Origin: an uncultured Ectothiorhodospiraceae bacterium
GTDB taxonomy: Bacteria; Pseudomonadota; Gammaproteobacteria; Nitrococcales; Nitrococcaceae
Direction: 5' to 3'
Assembly (NCBI GenBank): GCA_913056385.1
Contig: CAJXND010000001.1
Location: forward strand, 101,129 to 165,128
DNA length: 64,000 bases
In this document: positions 20,668-29,649 of the stretch, one piece after another
Layout of the letters: every line of letters begins with the position of its first letter
Numbering within the stretch: position 1 is the stretch's first letter
Translations under genes and position numbers: made by a program
Notes under the pieces: model-generated
The model's input: the letters and a program-made list of their open reading frames with translations, nothing else
Database searches by the model: none
What the model was told of the DNA's origin: nothing

Positions 20668-22335
20668 ATGCCGCGCCGCCCGCTGACCGCCCTCCTGGCC
20701 TGGCGCCTGCTGGTTATCGCGGTCGTGCTGATTTCCGGTGTCAGCGGGGTCGCCGTCGCGGCACCGACAGCATGTGGTGAGGCCGGTACCACGTCCATTG
20801 CCCGGATCCGTGGCCTGGACGGCCCGCCCGTTGCGGAGGGCGAACAGGTGACCGTGGAGGCGACGGTCACCGCAAGCTTCCCCGGGGATCGCGGCCTGAA
20901 CGGCTTTTACCTCCAGTCGCGTCAGCCGGCGGCCGCGATTTTCGTTTATGCGCCCGATCTTGATGCCCGGAATGCACCGCGGCCGGGGGAGCGCTGGCGG
21001 GTCGAGGCCCACACCGGCCGCTACCGGGAACAGATTCAGTTGGAGAGGCTCGAGTCCACGCGGTTCTGCGGTGCCGGAGCGGTCCGTCCGGCCGTACTCG
21101 ATCCCGACCGCCCCGACGCCTACTCCGGGTTGCGGGACCGGCTCGTCACGATCCCCGGCCCGCTGCATGTCGCGGAGGTCTACAACCTCGGGCGCTATGG
21201 CAGTCTCGCGCTTGCCCGGGGTGGGCGGCCGTTTCACCCCAATAATGGCGTCGAGGGAGGTCGCCGGATTGATCTGCTGCTGGATGATGGAAGCTACCGT
21301 CGCGACCCAAGACCCGTGCCACATACGGATGCAGGCGGAGTGCGGCGTGCCGGGGATCGTGTCGGGCCGATCACCGGCATTCTGGCGCATGCGTTCGGCC
21401 GCTGGCGGATTCATCCCGTGGCGGATCCGGACTTCGCGGCAGCCAATCCACGATCACCAGCGCCGCCAGCGCATGCGGGCCTGCGGGCGCTGCAGCTGAA
21501 CCTGCGCAATTATTTCATTGACCGGGATGGTCGCGGCCCCCCGACCGAGGCCGGTTTTGCCCGCCAGCGCGAGAGACTGCGGCAGGTGATTCGGCGGCTG
21601 GACGCCGATCTGCTGGTGCTGCATGAGATCCAGAATCATCCGGCCGCCGTCGAGAATCTACTGATGTTTCTGAATGCCGATCAGCCACCCGCGAAACGCT
21701 ACCGTCAGACGCTTGACGCGCGAAGCGAGGCGGTCATTCGCAGCGTTTTGCTGTATCGGCCGCAGCAGCTGGCCCTGGTGGACAGTGGGCGACACATGGC
21801 CGACGTGCACCCGCGTGATCCGGTCACCGGGCGATTCCGGACGGACTCCGGCGAGGTACTGCGCGTCGTGGCGGCGCATTTCAAGTCCCGGGGTGGATGC
21901 CCGGATGCCGGTGATGTCGATCGGGGGGCGGGCTGCTGGGCCGAGCGGCGTCTGCACCAGAGCCGGGTATTGATCGACTGGCTGGGTGAGACGCAGCCAT
22001 CGGGGGGCAGTGCGGCAGCGCCGACCCTGATCCTTGCCGACTTCAACGCCTATGCACGGGAGGCCGCCATCACGGCATGGCGTGATGCCGGTTTCGTCGA
22101 TCTGCTGGCACGGGCATTACCACCCGATCAGCGCTACACCTACAACTATCGCGGGCTGGCCGGTTACCTCGATCATGCACTCGCCACACCATCGTTGCTG
22201 TCGCGGCTTGATGGCGTGCATATCTGGCATATCAATGCCGACGAGCCGGCCTACCTGGGCCGTGAGGCGGCGGGTATCTGGCGATCATCGGACCATGATC
22301 CGATGGTCGTCGACCTGGACGGGGCTGCCCCCTGA
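20668..22335 (+). CDS. Secreted endonuclease/exonuclease/phosphatase-family nuclease
   Basis: Signal peptide MPRRPLTALLAWRLLVIAVVLISGVSGVAVA; OB-like N-terminus; LQLNLRNYFIDRDGRGP, LLVLHEIQNH, LILADFNAYARE, SDHDPMVVDL. Confidence 0.85.
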   Translation: MPRRPLTALLAWRLLVIAVVLISGVSGVAVAAPTACGEAGTTSIARIRGLDGPPVAEGEQVTVEATVTASFPGDRGLNGFYLQSRQPAAAIFVYAPDLDARNAPRPGERWRVEAHTGRYREQIQLERLESTRFCGAGAVRPAVLDPDRPDAYSGLRDRLVTIPGPLHVAEVYNLGRYGSLALARGGRPFHPNNGVEGGRRIDLLLDDGSYRRDPRPVPHTDAGGVRRAGDRVGPITGILAHAFGRWRIHPVADPDFAAANPRSPAPPAHAGLRALQLNLRNYFIDRDGRGPPTEAGFARQRERLRQVIRRLDADLLVLHEIQNHPAAVENLLMFLNADQPPAKRYRQTLDARSEAVIRSVLLYRPQQLALVDSGRHMADVHPRDPVTGRFRTDSGEVLRVVAAHFKSRGGCPDAGDVDRGAGCWAERRLHQSRVLIDWLGETQPSGGSAAAPTLILADFNAYAREAAITAWRDAGFVDLLARALPPDQRYTYNYRGLAGYLDHALATPSLLSRLDGVHIWHINADEPAYLGREAAGIWRSSDHDPMVVDLDGAAP

Positions 22336-22406
22336 GGCCCGGGGAGCGACAGCGCTGTAATCGACTGCTAATCTTGTCACTGATGTGAAAACGCCGGGAG
22401 CGCTTG

Positions 22407-23198
22407 ATGGAGCAGGCGGCCATCGAATTGCGGGGCATCAAGAAGCGATTCGGTGAACTAGAGGTTATCAAGGGCATTGATCTCGCCGCGAGGCGGGGTG
22501 AGGTCATTGCGCTGATCGGTACCAGTGGTTCCGGCAAGAGCACGCTGTTGCGATGCATTAACCTGCTCGAGGCGCCTGACGAGGGTGAAATCATTTTCGA
22601 TGGTGAAGCCCTTGATCTGAAACGGGGGCGTGACGGCACCCTCCATGCTGCCAACCGTGAGCAGATCACCCGCCTGCGTGCCGGCATCGGTTTCGTCTTC
22701 CAGAATTTCAATCTCTGGCCGCATATGACGGTGCTGGACAACGTGATCGAGGCCCCTGTTCACGTCCTTGGCATACCGAGGAAACAGGCACTCGCCGAGG
22801 CGGAAACACTGCTCGAGAAGGTCGGGCTGGCCGAAAAACAGCGGACCTATCCAGCGTTTCTCTCTGGCGGCCAGCAGCAGCGCGCGGCCATTGCCCGTAC
22901 GCTGGCCATGCATCCGGCCGTGATCCTCCTCGATGAGCCCACCTCCGCGCTGGATCCGGAACTCGTGGGCGAAGTGCTGGGCGTGATCCGCCAGCTCGCC
23001 GAAGAGGGCCGCACCATGCTCATCGTCACCCATGAAATGCGCTTTGCCCGGGATGTTGCCCACCGGGTGGTGTTCCTGCATGCCGGGCGTATCGAAGAGG
23101 AGGGGCCGCCTTCCCGTGTATTCGGCAATCCGCGCTCGGAGCGTTGCCGTGCCTTTCTTGCCACGCATCTTGCTGAACCACAAGGAGAATCCAACTGA
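22407..23198 (+). CDS. Polar amino acid ABC transporter, ATP-binding protein
   Basis: IALIGTSGSGKSTLLRCINLLE, FLSGGQQQRAAIARTLAM, VILLDEPTSALDPELV. Confidence 0.92.
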   Translation: MEQAAIELRGIKKRFGELEVIKGIDLAARRGEVIALIGTSGSGKSTLLRCINLLEAPDEGEIIFDGEALDLKRGRDGTLHAANREQITRLRAGIGFVFQNFNLWPHMTVLDNVIEAPVHVLGIPRKQALAEAETLLEKVGLAEKQRTYPAFLSGGQQQRAAIARTLAMHPAVILLDEPTSALDPELVGEVLGVIRQLAEEGRTMLIVTHEMRFARDVAHRVVFLHAGRIEEEGPPSRVFGNPRSERCRAFLATHLAEPQGESN

Positions 23199-23935
23199 TG
23201 TTCCGTCAACTCTCTGCCATGTTGATCGGCGTACTGCTCGCCACTCCGGTGTTCGCCCAGGACACCATCCGAATCGCCACCGAGGGTGCCTATCCTCCCT
23301 TCAACTTCATCGACGCCTCCGGCGAGGTGAAAGGTTTCGATGTCGAAATCGCCAATGCGCTCTGCGAAGAGATGGACGCCAACTGCGAGCTGGTCACCCA
23401 GAACTGGGATGGCATCATCCCGGGCCTGATTGCCGGACGCTACGACGCCATCATTGCCTCCATGTCCATTACCCCCGAGCGCCAGGAAGCGGTCAGCTTC
23501 AGCGAGCCTTACTATTCCAACAAGCTGCAGTTCATCGCGCCCGGGGACAGCGATTTCGGGCCCGGTGATGCGGCCGGCAGTGCGATCGGTGCACAGCGTG
23601 CGACCATTGCCGCGCAATGGCTTGAGGAAAACGTACCGGACGCCGATATCCGTCTCTACGACACCCAGGAAAATGCCTACCTGGACCTGGAGAGTGGACG
23701 CCTGGACGCCGTGCTTGCCGATGTCTACGTGAGCTATGAGTGGCTCGACAGTGACGAGGGCGCGGCCTACGAGTTCAAGGGCGACCCGGTCTACAACGAT
23801 GACAAGATCGCCGTGGCGGTGCGCAAGGACGACCAGGTCCTGGCCGAGCGCTTCAGCGAGGCCATCGAGGCCATCCGTGCCGACGGGACCTATCAGGCCA
23901 TCAACGGCAACTACTTCCCCTTCGACATCTACTGA
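23198..23935 (+). CDS. Amino acid ABC transporter substrate-binding protein (Lys/Arg/Orn/His type)
   Basis: Signal peptide; DTIRIATEGAYPPFNFIDASGEVKGFDVEIANALCEEM...LVTQNWDGIIPGLIAGRYDAIIASMSITPERQEAVSFSEPYY. Confidence 0.92.
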   Translation: MFRQLSAMLIGVLLATPVFAQDTIRIATEGAYPPFNFIDASGEVKGFDVEIANALCEEMDANCELVTQNWDGIIPGLIAGRYDAIIASMSITPERQEAVSFSEPYYSNKLQFIAPGDSDFGPGDAAGSAIGAQRATIAAQWLEENVPDADIRLYDTQENAYLDLESGRLDAVLADVYVSYEWLDSDEGAAYEFKGDPVYNDDKIAVAVRKDDQVLAERFSEAIEAIRADGTYQAINGNYFPFDIY

Positions 23936-23953
23936 TCAGGCGGGCGGCTGCGC

Positions 23954-24646
23954 ATGGATCTCCAGGGATTTGGCGCGCAGCTCGCCTCGGGCACCTGGAT
24001 CACGGTGCAGCTGGCGCTGGCCAGCATGGCCTGCGCCGTGGTCCTGGGTCTGCTCGGGGCCAGCGCCAAGACCTCGGGGCTGACCCCACTGCGCTGGCTC
24101 GGGACGGCCTATACCGGCATGGTACGGGGCCTGCCCGAGCTGCTGGTGATCCTGCTGGTCTATTTCGGGGCGGCCATGGTCATCAACCAGGTCGCCTCGG
24201 CCTTCGGTTACACCCAATACATCGAGCTCTCGCCGTTTGTCGCCGGTGTCATCGCACTGGCGTTCAACTATGGGGCCTACATGACCGAGGTGTTCCGGGG
24301 TGCGCTGGCCACCATTCCCAGAGGGCATACCGAGGCGGGCATGGCGCTGGGCATGGGGCGCCTGCGGATCTTCCGTCGCATCGTTCTGCCGCAGGTCTGG
24401 CGGGTGGCGTTGCCGGCCAGCGGCAATATCTTCCTCGCCCTGCTCAAGGATACTGCCCTCGTCTCGGTGATCGGTCTTGAGGACCTTATGCGCGAAACCG
24501 CCATCGCCGTGGGTTACAGCAAGCAGCCCTTCACGTTTTACCTGGCGGCCGCCTTCATCTATCTGGGTCTCACAGCGGTGGCGACCCTGGGCATTCACTG
24601 GCTCGAGCGTCGCACCACGCACGGCATGAGGACGCTCAGCGGATGA
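23954..24646 (+). CDS. Amino acid ABC transporter permease (HisQ type)
   Basis: GTWITVQLALASMACAVVLGL; MTEVFRGALATIPRGHTEAGMALGM. Confidence 0.9.
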   Translation: MDLQGFGAQLASGTWITVQLALASMACAVVLGLLGASAKTSGLTPLRWLGTAYTGMVRGLPELLVILLVYFGAAMVINQVASAFGYTQYIELSPFVAGVIALAFNYGAYMTEVFRGALATIPRGHTEAGMALGMGRLRIFRRIVLPQVWRVALPASGNIFLALLKDTALVSVIGLEDLMRETAIAVGYSKQPFTFYLAAAFIYLGLTAVATLGIHWLERRTTHGMRTLSG

Positions 24647-25329
24647 ACTGGCAGGTCATGATCGACAGCTTTCCGGCACTGGCCGAGGGTGCCCTGATCA
24701 CCCTGGAGCTGGTGGTGATCTCGGGGATCCTCGGGGTGCTGCTGGCGGTGCCCATGGCCATGGCAAGGGTGTCTCCGCGTCCCTGGTTGCGGGCGCTGCC
24801 GCTGGCGCACATCTACTTCTTCCGCGGGACTCCGCTGCTGGTGCAGATCTATCTGGTCTACTACGGGCTGGGCCAGTTCGAGGCGGTCCGTGACTCGGTG
24901 CTCTGGCCCTATCTTCGCGAGGCGTACTGGTGCGCCATCATCGCCTTTACCCTGAACACCTCCGCCTACACGGCGGAAATCCTCCGGGGTGCCATCCAGT
25001 CGGTGCCGCGTGGCGAGGTCGAGGCGGCGGAGACGGTCGGCATGAGCCCGGCGCTGATCTGGCGGCGTATCCGGTTGCCCCGGGCGTTTCGCATTGCCCT
25101 GCCGGCGTACAGCAACGAGGTCATCCTTATGCTCAAGGGCAGTGCGCTTGCCAGCACGATTACCCTGATGGATCTCACGGGGGTGGCGAGGACCATTATC
25201 GCGCGGACGTATACCCCTGTGGAGCTGTTCCTCGCCGCCGGTCTGCTCTACGTCGTGCTGGCCTTTCTCATCCTCGGTGGCTTCCGCCTGGTCGAGCGGC
25301 GCCTCAATCGGCATCTGCAGCCCGGCTGA
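24643..25329 (+). CDS. Amino acid ABC transporter permease (HisM type)
   Basis: YFFRGTPLLVQIYLVYYGLGQFE; AYTAEILRGAIQSVPRGEVEAAETVGMSP; 4-bp overlap with preceding gene. Confidence 0.9.
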   Translation: MNWQVMIDSFPALAEGALITLELVVISGILGVLLAVPMAMARVSPRPWLRALPLAHIYFFRGTPLLVQIYLVYYGLGQFEAVRDSVLWPYLREAYWCAIIAFTLNTSAYTAEILRGAIQSVPRGEVEAAETVGMSPALIWRRIRLPRAFRIALPAYSNEVILMLKGSALASTITLMDLTGVARTIIARTYTPVELFLAAGLLYVVLAFLILGGFRLVERRLNRHLQPG

Positions 25330-25945
25330 GCGCGGCCGCCGCCTCGCCGGACCAGGGCAGTCGGACTCCCTCTCCGGTCGCCGCGGGCAGGAGCCCGCGA
25401 TATCGCGGGTCGGTGACCCATTCGAGACGTGTCCCGAAGATCCGGAATCCGGCGTGCTGGTAGAAGCCCACCGCCTCCGCCGAATCCTCGCTGCAGGTAT
25501 GCAACCAGATGCGTCCGGCTCCCATCGACAGGGCACCGGCGAGGGCGGTACGCATCAGCCGTCCCCCCAGCCCCCGGCCCCGGGCGCCGGGTGTCAGGCC
25601 AAAGTGCAGGATTTCCGCGTCGAGCGGATTGCGATACACCAGTTCACAGAAGCCGGCCAATTCGCCATTGGCATCAATCCGCCAGCAATGCCGTGCAGGA
25701 TCCGCGAGGTCGGCGGCGATGCGGGCCTCCCCGATGGCCAGTCGGCCGTACCACAGCCAGGGGTTGCCCACGCGGTGATAGGCGTCGAGGTAATCATCGG
25801 GCCCGGGGCTCCAGGGCGCCGCGGGTTCGGCCGGTGGCGTCAGCGCCCTCGGCCATTGCTCGAGGAAAACGACCCGCGAGCTGTAGGCGTAGCGCGCATG
25901 GTCGTACGTCCGCGAGAACAATGGCAGGCGGTCAATCATGTCCAT
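25304..25945 (-). CDS. GNAT-family N-acetyltransferase
   Basis: LTPGARGRGLGGRLMRTALAGALSMGAGRIWLHTCSEDSAEAVGFYQHAGFRIFG; 26-bp 3' overlap with the permease gene. Confidence 0.8.
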   Translation of the reverse strand: MDMIDRLPLFSRTYDHARYAYSSRVVFLEQWPRALTPPAEPAAPWSPGPDDYLDAYHRVGNPWLWYGRLAIGEARIAADLADPARHCWRIDANGELAGFCELVYRNPLDAEILHFGLTPGARGRGLGGRLMRTALAGALSMGAGRIWLHTCSEDSAEAVGFYQHAGFRIFGTRLEWVTDPRYRGLLPAATGEGVRLPWSGEAAAALSRAADAD

Positions 25946-26053
25946 CAGGCCAGTATAACCAAGCCGTCGCATCCGGTATTGTTGACACGCAACCTTGCCG
26001 GGCTGGTACCGTGCCCATTCGTCAAATCAAGCCCCTAGCGGATGGAGTCAGGA

Positions 26054-26614
26054 ATGTTGAAAGGTAACCTGCGCGGTCAGGCGATGCGCATCTTCACGGC
26101 GCTGGTCTGCGTCGCCGCACTTTCCGGTGGCGTGCAGGCGCAGAATTCCGGGGGGCAGGCAGCCGCAGAGCAGCAGGAGTTGCAGCAACTGCAGCAGACG
26201 CTCAGCGCCATCCGCCAGCAGGCCATGGAGGAGAACCCGGGACTGCAGGAGCGTCAGCAGGTTCTCCAGGATCAGATGATGTCGCGCATGCGCGACGAGG
26301 GTGTTGACCCGCGCGAGGACGTCAAGCGCCTGCAGGACATTGCCCGCGACCTGCGCGGCGGCGAGGTGGCCGAGGAACAGCGTGCAGGTCTCATGGAGGA
26401 GTACCAGAGTACCCGCGAGGCACTCCTCGATGCGCGTCGGGCCGCCATGCAGGATGAACGGATCAAGAATTCCCAGCTCGAGCTGCAGGATGACCTCGTC
26501 AGCGCCATGACCGAGCAGAATGCCGACGTACCGGAGATGATCGACCGTTTCGAGACACTGCGCTCGGAGATGGCCGGCCGCGGTCGCTCCGGTTCGGGCC
26601 AGATGACCCGCTGA
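26054..26614 (+). CDS. Hypothetical secreted Gln/Glu-rich coiled-coil protein
   Basis: Signal-peptide-like MLKGNLRGQAMRIFTALVCVAALSGGVQAQ, then predicted helical EQQELQQLQQTLSAIRQQAMEE; no family recognised. Confidence 0.6.
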   Translation: MLKGNLRGQAMRIFTALVCVAALSGGVQAQNSGGQAAAEQQELQQLQQTLSAIRQQAMEENPGLQERQQVLQDQMMSRMRDEGVDPREDVKRLQDIARDLRGGEVAEEQRAGLMEEYQSTREALLDARRAAMQDERIKNSQLELQDDLVSAMTEQNADVPEMIDRFETLRSEMAGRGRSGSGQMTR

Positions 26615-26640
26615 ACGGCCGGGCAGGGGGCATCGGGGGT

Positions 26641-27036
26641 ATGGATCTGACGCTGGGGACACCATCGCTGCTGTTCCCGGCGGTCTCCCTGCTCCTGCTT
26701 GCCTATACCAACCGCTTTCTCGCTCTTGCTTCCCTTATCCGGGACCTGCAGGCCCAGTATTCGAGCACCCAGCGCCACAGCCTGCTGCCGCAGATCGATA
26801 ATCTTCGTCGTCGCGTCCACCTGATCCAGTACATGCAGGCGAGCGGCGCCGCCAGCCTCCTGTTCTGCGTGGCAAGCATGTTTCTGATCTTCGGTGGAAT
26901 GGTCGTCACGGCCCGCTGGCTTTTCGGGGCCAGCCTCGTGCTCATGATGCTGTCGCTGGCCCTCTCGGTGCGCGAGATCTGGATATCCGTGAAGGCACTC
27001 GATATCCAGCTCTCCGAGATGGAGTCCGATCAGTGA
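26641..27036 (+). CDS. DUF2721-like membrane protein
   Basis: PAVSLLLLAYTNRFLALASLIRDLQAQY...QIDNLRRRVHLIQYMQASGAASLLFCVASMFLIF; pattern resembles DUF2721. Confidence 0.65.
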   Translation: MDLTLGTPSLLFPAVSLLLLAYTNRFLALASLIRDLQAQYSSTQRHSLLPQIDNLRRRVHLIQYMQASGAASLLFCVASMFLIFGGMVVTARWLFGASLVLMMLSLALSVREIWISVKALDIQLSEMESDQ

Positions 27037-28106
27037 ACGCCTCGCTGGGGCCGTTGCTGCCCACCGAAGACCCGCGCCAGTCGCTGCGCGTCCGTCGTTT
27101 CCTTCTGGCGGCCACCGTCTATGCGCTCACCGTGGCGCTGATGGGGCTGTATGTCCGACAGGGGCTGTTATCGATCCGGGAATGGCAGCTCCTGAGCCTG
27201 GTGATCCTGCTGGTCAATGCGGGGCTTTACGCGCTGTTGCGCAGCGGTCGCAACGAGCGTTTCGGCGATCCCAGCCTCACCGGCGTTCAGATGTTCCTGG
27301 TCTGCCTGATCATGGGGCTGACCATGTATCTGCTCGATGGCGGCCGCGGGGGGCTGCTGCTGCTGTTCCTGGTGCTGCTGATGTTCGGGGTGCTGCGACT
27401 CAATGCCCGCCAGTTCACCGCCCTCGGCGGCTTTGCACTGATCTGCTATGCCATCGCCGTGGGTGCGGTTTGGCAGCAACGCCCGGACGACTTCAACGCC
27501 CAGGTCGAGTTGCTTCACCTGGTGGCGCTCAGCACGCTGGTGCCATGCGGTGGGTTCTTTGCCAGCCATATCAGCCGCTTGCGTCGACTGCTGCGGGAAC
27601 GCCAGATCGACCTGCAGCGTGCCCGCGAGGAGGTGCATGACCTGCGGGTGCTCGATCCCCTCACCGGCATCAGTAACCGCAGCGCCATCATTGCCTTCCT
27701 TGACCAGGAGAGGCAACGCGCCGAGCGGCTGGGACAGCCCCTCTCGGTGCTGCTGCTCGATCTGCGGCAGTTCAAGCGCATCAACCGGGAGTTCGGCCAT
27801 CGCACCGGTGACGAAATCCTGCGTGAGGTGGCCCGGCGCCTCCGCCGCTGTGTCCGCGACATCGATGGTCTCGGACGTTACGGCGGCGAGGAATTCCTCA
27901 TCGTTCTGCCGGATACGCCGGTGGAGGACGCTCGTCAGCTCGGCGGGCGACTCACCGAATGCATCCAGGGTCAGCGGTTCCCGCAGTTGCCGGCACGCCA
28001 GCGGATGTGGTGCGCCATGGGTATCAGCCCGGTACTGGAATCGGATCAGGATATCTGGCAGGTCATCGAGCGGGCACGCGCTGACAGCGAGTCGACCGAG
28101 ACCTGA
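27033..28106 (+). CDS. Membrane-anchored diguanylate cyclase (GGDEF)
   Basis: About 6 TM segments then DPLTGISNRSAIIAFLDQE...GRYGGEEFLIVLPDT; RxxD I-site (RDID) 5 residues before GGEEF; GTG start in GTGA overlap. Confidence 0.9.
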   Translation: MNASLGPLLPTEDPRQSLRVRRFLLAATVYALTVALMGLYVRQGLLSIREWQLLSLVILLVNAGLYALLRSGRNERFGDPSLTGVQMFLVCLIMGLTMYLLDGGRGGLLLLFLVLLMFGVLRLNARQFTALGGFALICYAIAVGAVWQQRPDDFNAQVELLHLVALSTLVPCGGFFASHISRLRRLLRERQIDLQRAREEVHDLRVLDPLTGISNRSAIIAFLDQERQRAERLGQPLSVLLLDLRQFKRINREFGHRTGDEILREVARRLRRCVRDIDGLGRYGGEEFLIVLPDTPVEDARQLGGRLTECIQGQRFPQLPARQRMWCAMGISPVLESDQDIWQVIERARADSESTET

Positions 28107-28119
28107 GGAGGGGGAGCCG

Positions 28120-29649
28120 ATGGGCAGCAAGGAAGCCGGCAGGGGTGCACCCGCGATCGAGGCGGCGGAGGTGGCGGCCGTTGACCTGGGGTCGAACAGT
28201 TTCCACATGATTATCGCCCGACCCGAGGACAACGGGCTCAGGATGGTCGACAAGCTGCGCGAGTCGGTTCGCCTCGCCGCCGGTCTCGATGCCGACAAGC
28301 GGCTTTCCAGAGAGGCCCGGGCGCGGGCTCTGGGCTGCCTTGAGCGTTTCGGACAGCGTGTCCGGGAATTGCCGGCGGGTTCGGTACGCGCGGTGGGGAC
28401 CAATACGCTGCGGCAGTCCCGCAATGCCCGTGGCTTCCTCCGGGAGGCCGAAACCGCCCTGGGTCATCCCATCCAGATCGTCTCGGGTTACGAGGAAGCG
28501 CGCCTCATCTACCTGGGGGTGGCCCACAGCATCGCCGATGACGAGGACCGTCGGCTGGTCATGGATATCGGCGGTGGCAGTACCGAGTTCATCATTGGCG
28601 AGCATTTCATCCCGCGCGAGATGGAAAGCCTGCATATGGGTTGCGTGAGCGCCACCCGTCGGCATTTCCCCGATGGTGCAATCACCGAAGAGCGCCTTCG
28701 CAAGGCTGAAATCGCCGCCCGTCGTGAGCTCGAACCGATCGCCGACCGTTACCGACGTCTGGGCTGGGACCGCGCCATCGGCGCATCCGGCACCATCCGG
28801 GCCATCGAACGATGCCTGCGGACCAATGGCTGGACGGATAACGGCATCGATCCGGCCGGTCTTGATCGCCTGCGTCGGGCCCTGGTCAAGGCGGGGCATG
28901 TGGACCGTCTCAAGCTGGATGGCGTCAACGCGGATCGCGCGGACGTCCTGCCCGGCGGGTTCGCCGTGCTCATGGGCGCCTTTCGCCAGCTCGGCCTGAC
29001 CCGCATGGAGGCCGCGGACGGTGCCCTGCGTGAGGGGCTGCTGTTTGATCTGATCGGCCGCATCCGTCACGAGGATGTGCGCAGTGCCAGCATCCTCGCC
29101 ATGGCGCGGCGCTATCACGCCGACGCCGATCAGGCACGTCGCGTGGCCACCCTTGCGGAGTACCTGCGTGCCGAGGTGGCCAGGGACTGGTCACTGGACG
29201 GGGACACGGCCCGGGACATGCTGGGCTGGGCGGCGCAGGTGCACGAGATCGGTCTGGACATCTCTCACAGCCAGTACCACAAGCACGGCGAATACATCGT
29301 CCGTCACAGCGATCTGGCGGGCTTCTCCCGCGAAGAGCAGCGGGTGCTGGCGACGCTGGTCCGGGCCCACCGGCGCAAATTCCCCCGTGGTGTCTTCCGT
29401 GATCTTCCGGAGGACTGGCAGAAACCGGCCATGCGGCTCGCCGTGCTCCTGCGCATTGCCGTGGGGCTGCACCGTGCCCGCAGCGACGAGCCGCTGCCGG
29501 CGGTTGACCTGCACGCCTCCGGCCGCAAGCTCACCCTCGTGTTCCCGGCGCGCTGGCTCGACGACCATGCACTGGTGGAAGCGGACCTGGGCGAGGAGGC
29601 CGCCTATCTGGACGGAGCCGGCCTTCGCCTGCAGGTCGAGCGGTCGTGA
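28120..29649 (+). CDS. ppx: Exopolyphosphatase Ppx/GppA
   Basis: VAAVDLGSNSFHMIIARPEDNGLRMVDKLRESVRLAAGLD; VMDIGGGSTEFIIG; HD-like HEIGLDISHSQYHKHGEYIV. Confidence 0.93.
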   Translation: MGSKEAGRGAPAIEAAEVAAVDLGSNSFHMIIARPEDNGLRMVDKLRESVRLAAGLDADKRLSREARARALGCLERFGQRVRELPAGSVRAVGTNTLRQSRNARGFLREAETALGHPIQIVSGYEEARLIYLGVAHSIADDEDRRLVMDIGGGSTEFIIGEHFIPREMESLHMGCVSATRRHFPDGAITEERLRKAEIAARRELEPIADRYRRLGWDRAIGASGTIRAIERCLRTNGWTDNGIDPAGLDRLRRALVKAGHVDRLKLDGVNADRADVLPGGFAVLMGAFRQLGLTRMEAADGALREGLLFDLIGRIRHEDVRSASILAMARRYHADADQARRVATLAEYLRAEVARDWSLDGDTARDMLGWAAQVHEIGLDISHSQYHKHGEYIVRHSDLAGFSREEQRVLATLVRAHRRKFPRGVFRDLPEDWQKPAMRLAVLLRIAVGLHRARSDEPLPAVDLHASGRKLTLVFPARWLDDHALVEADLGEEAAYLDGAGLRLQVERS

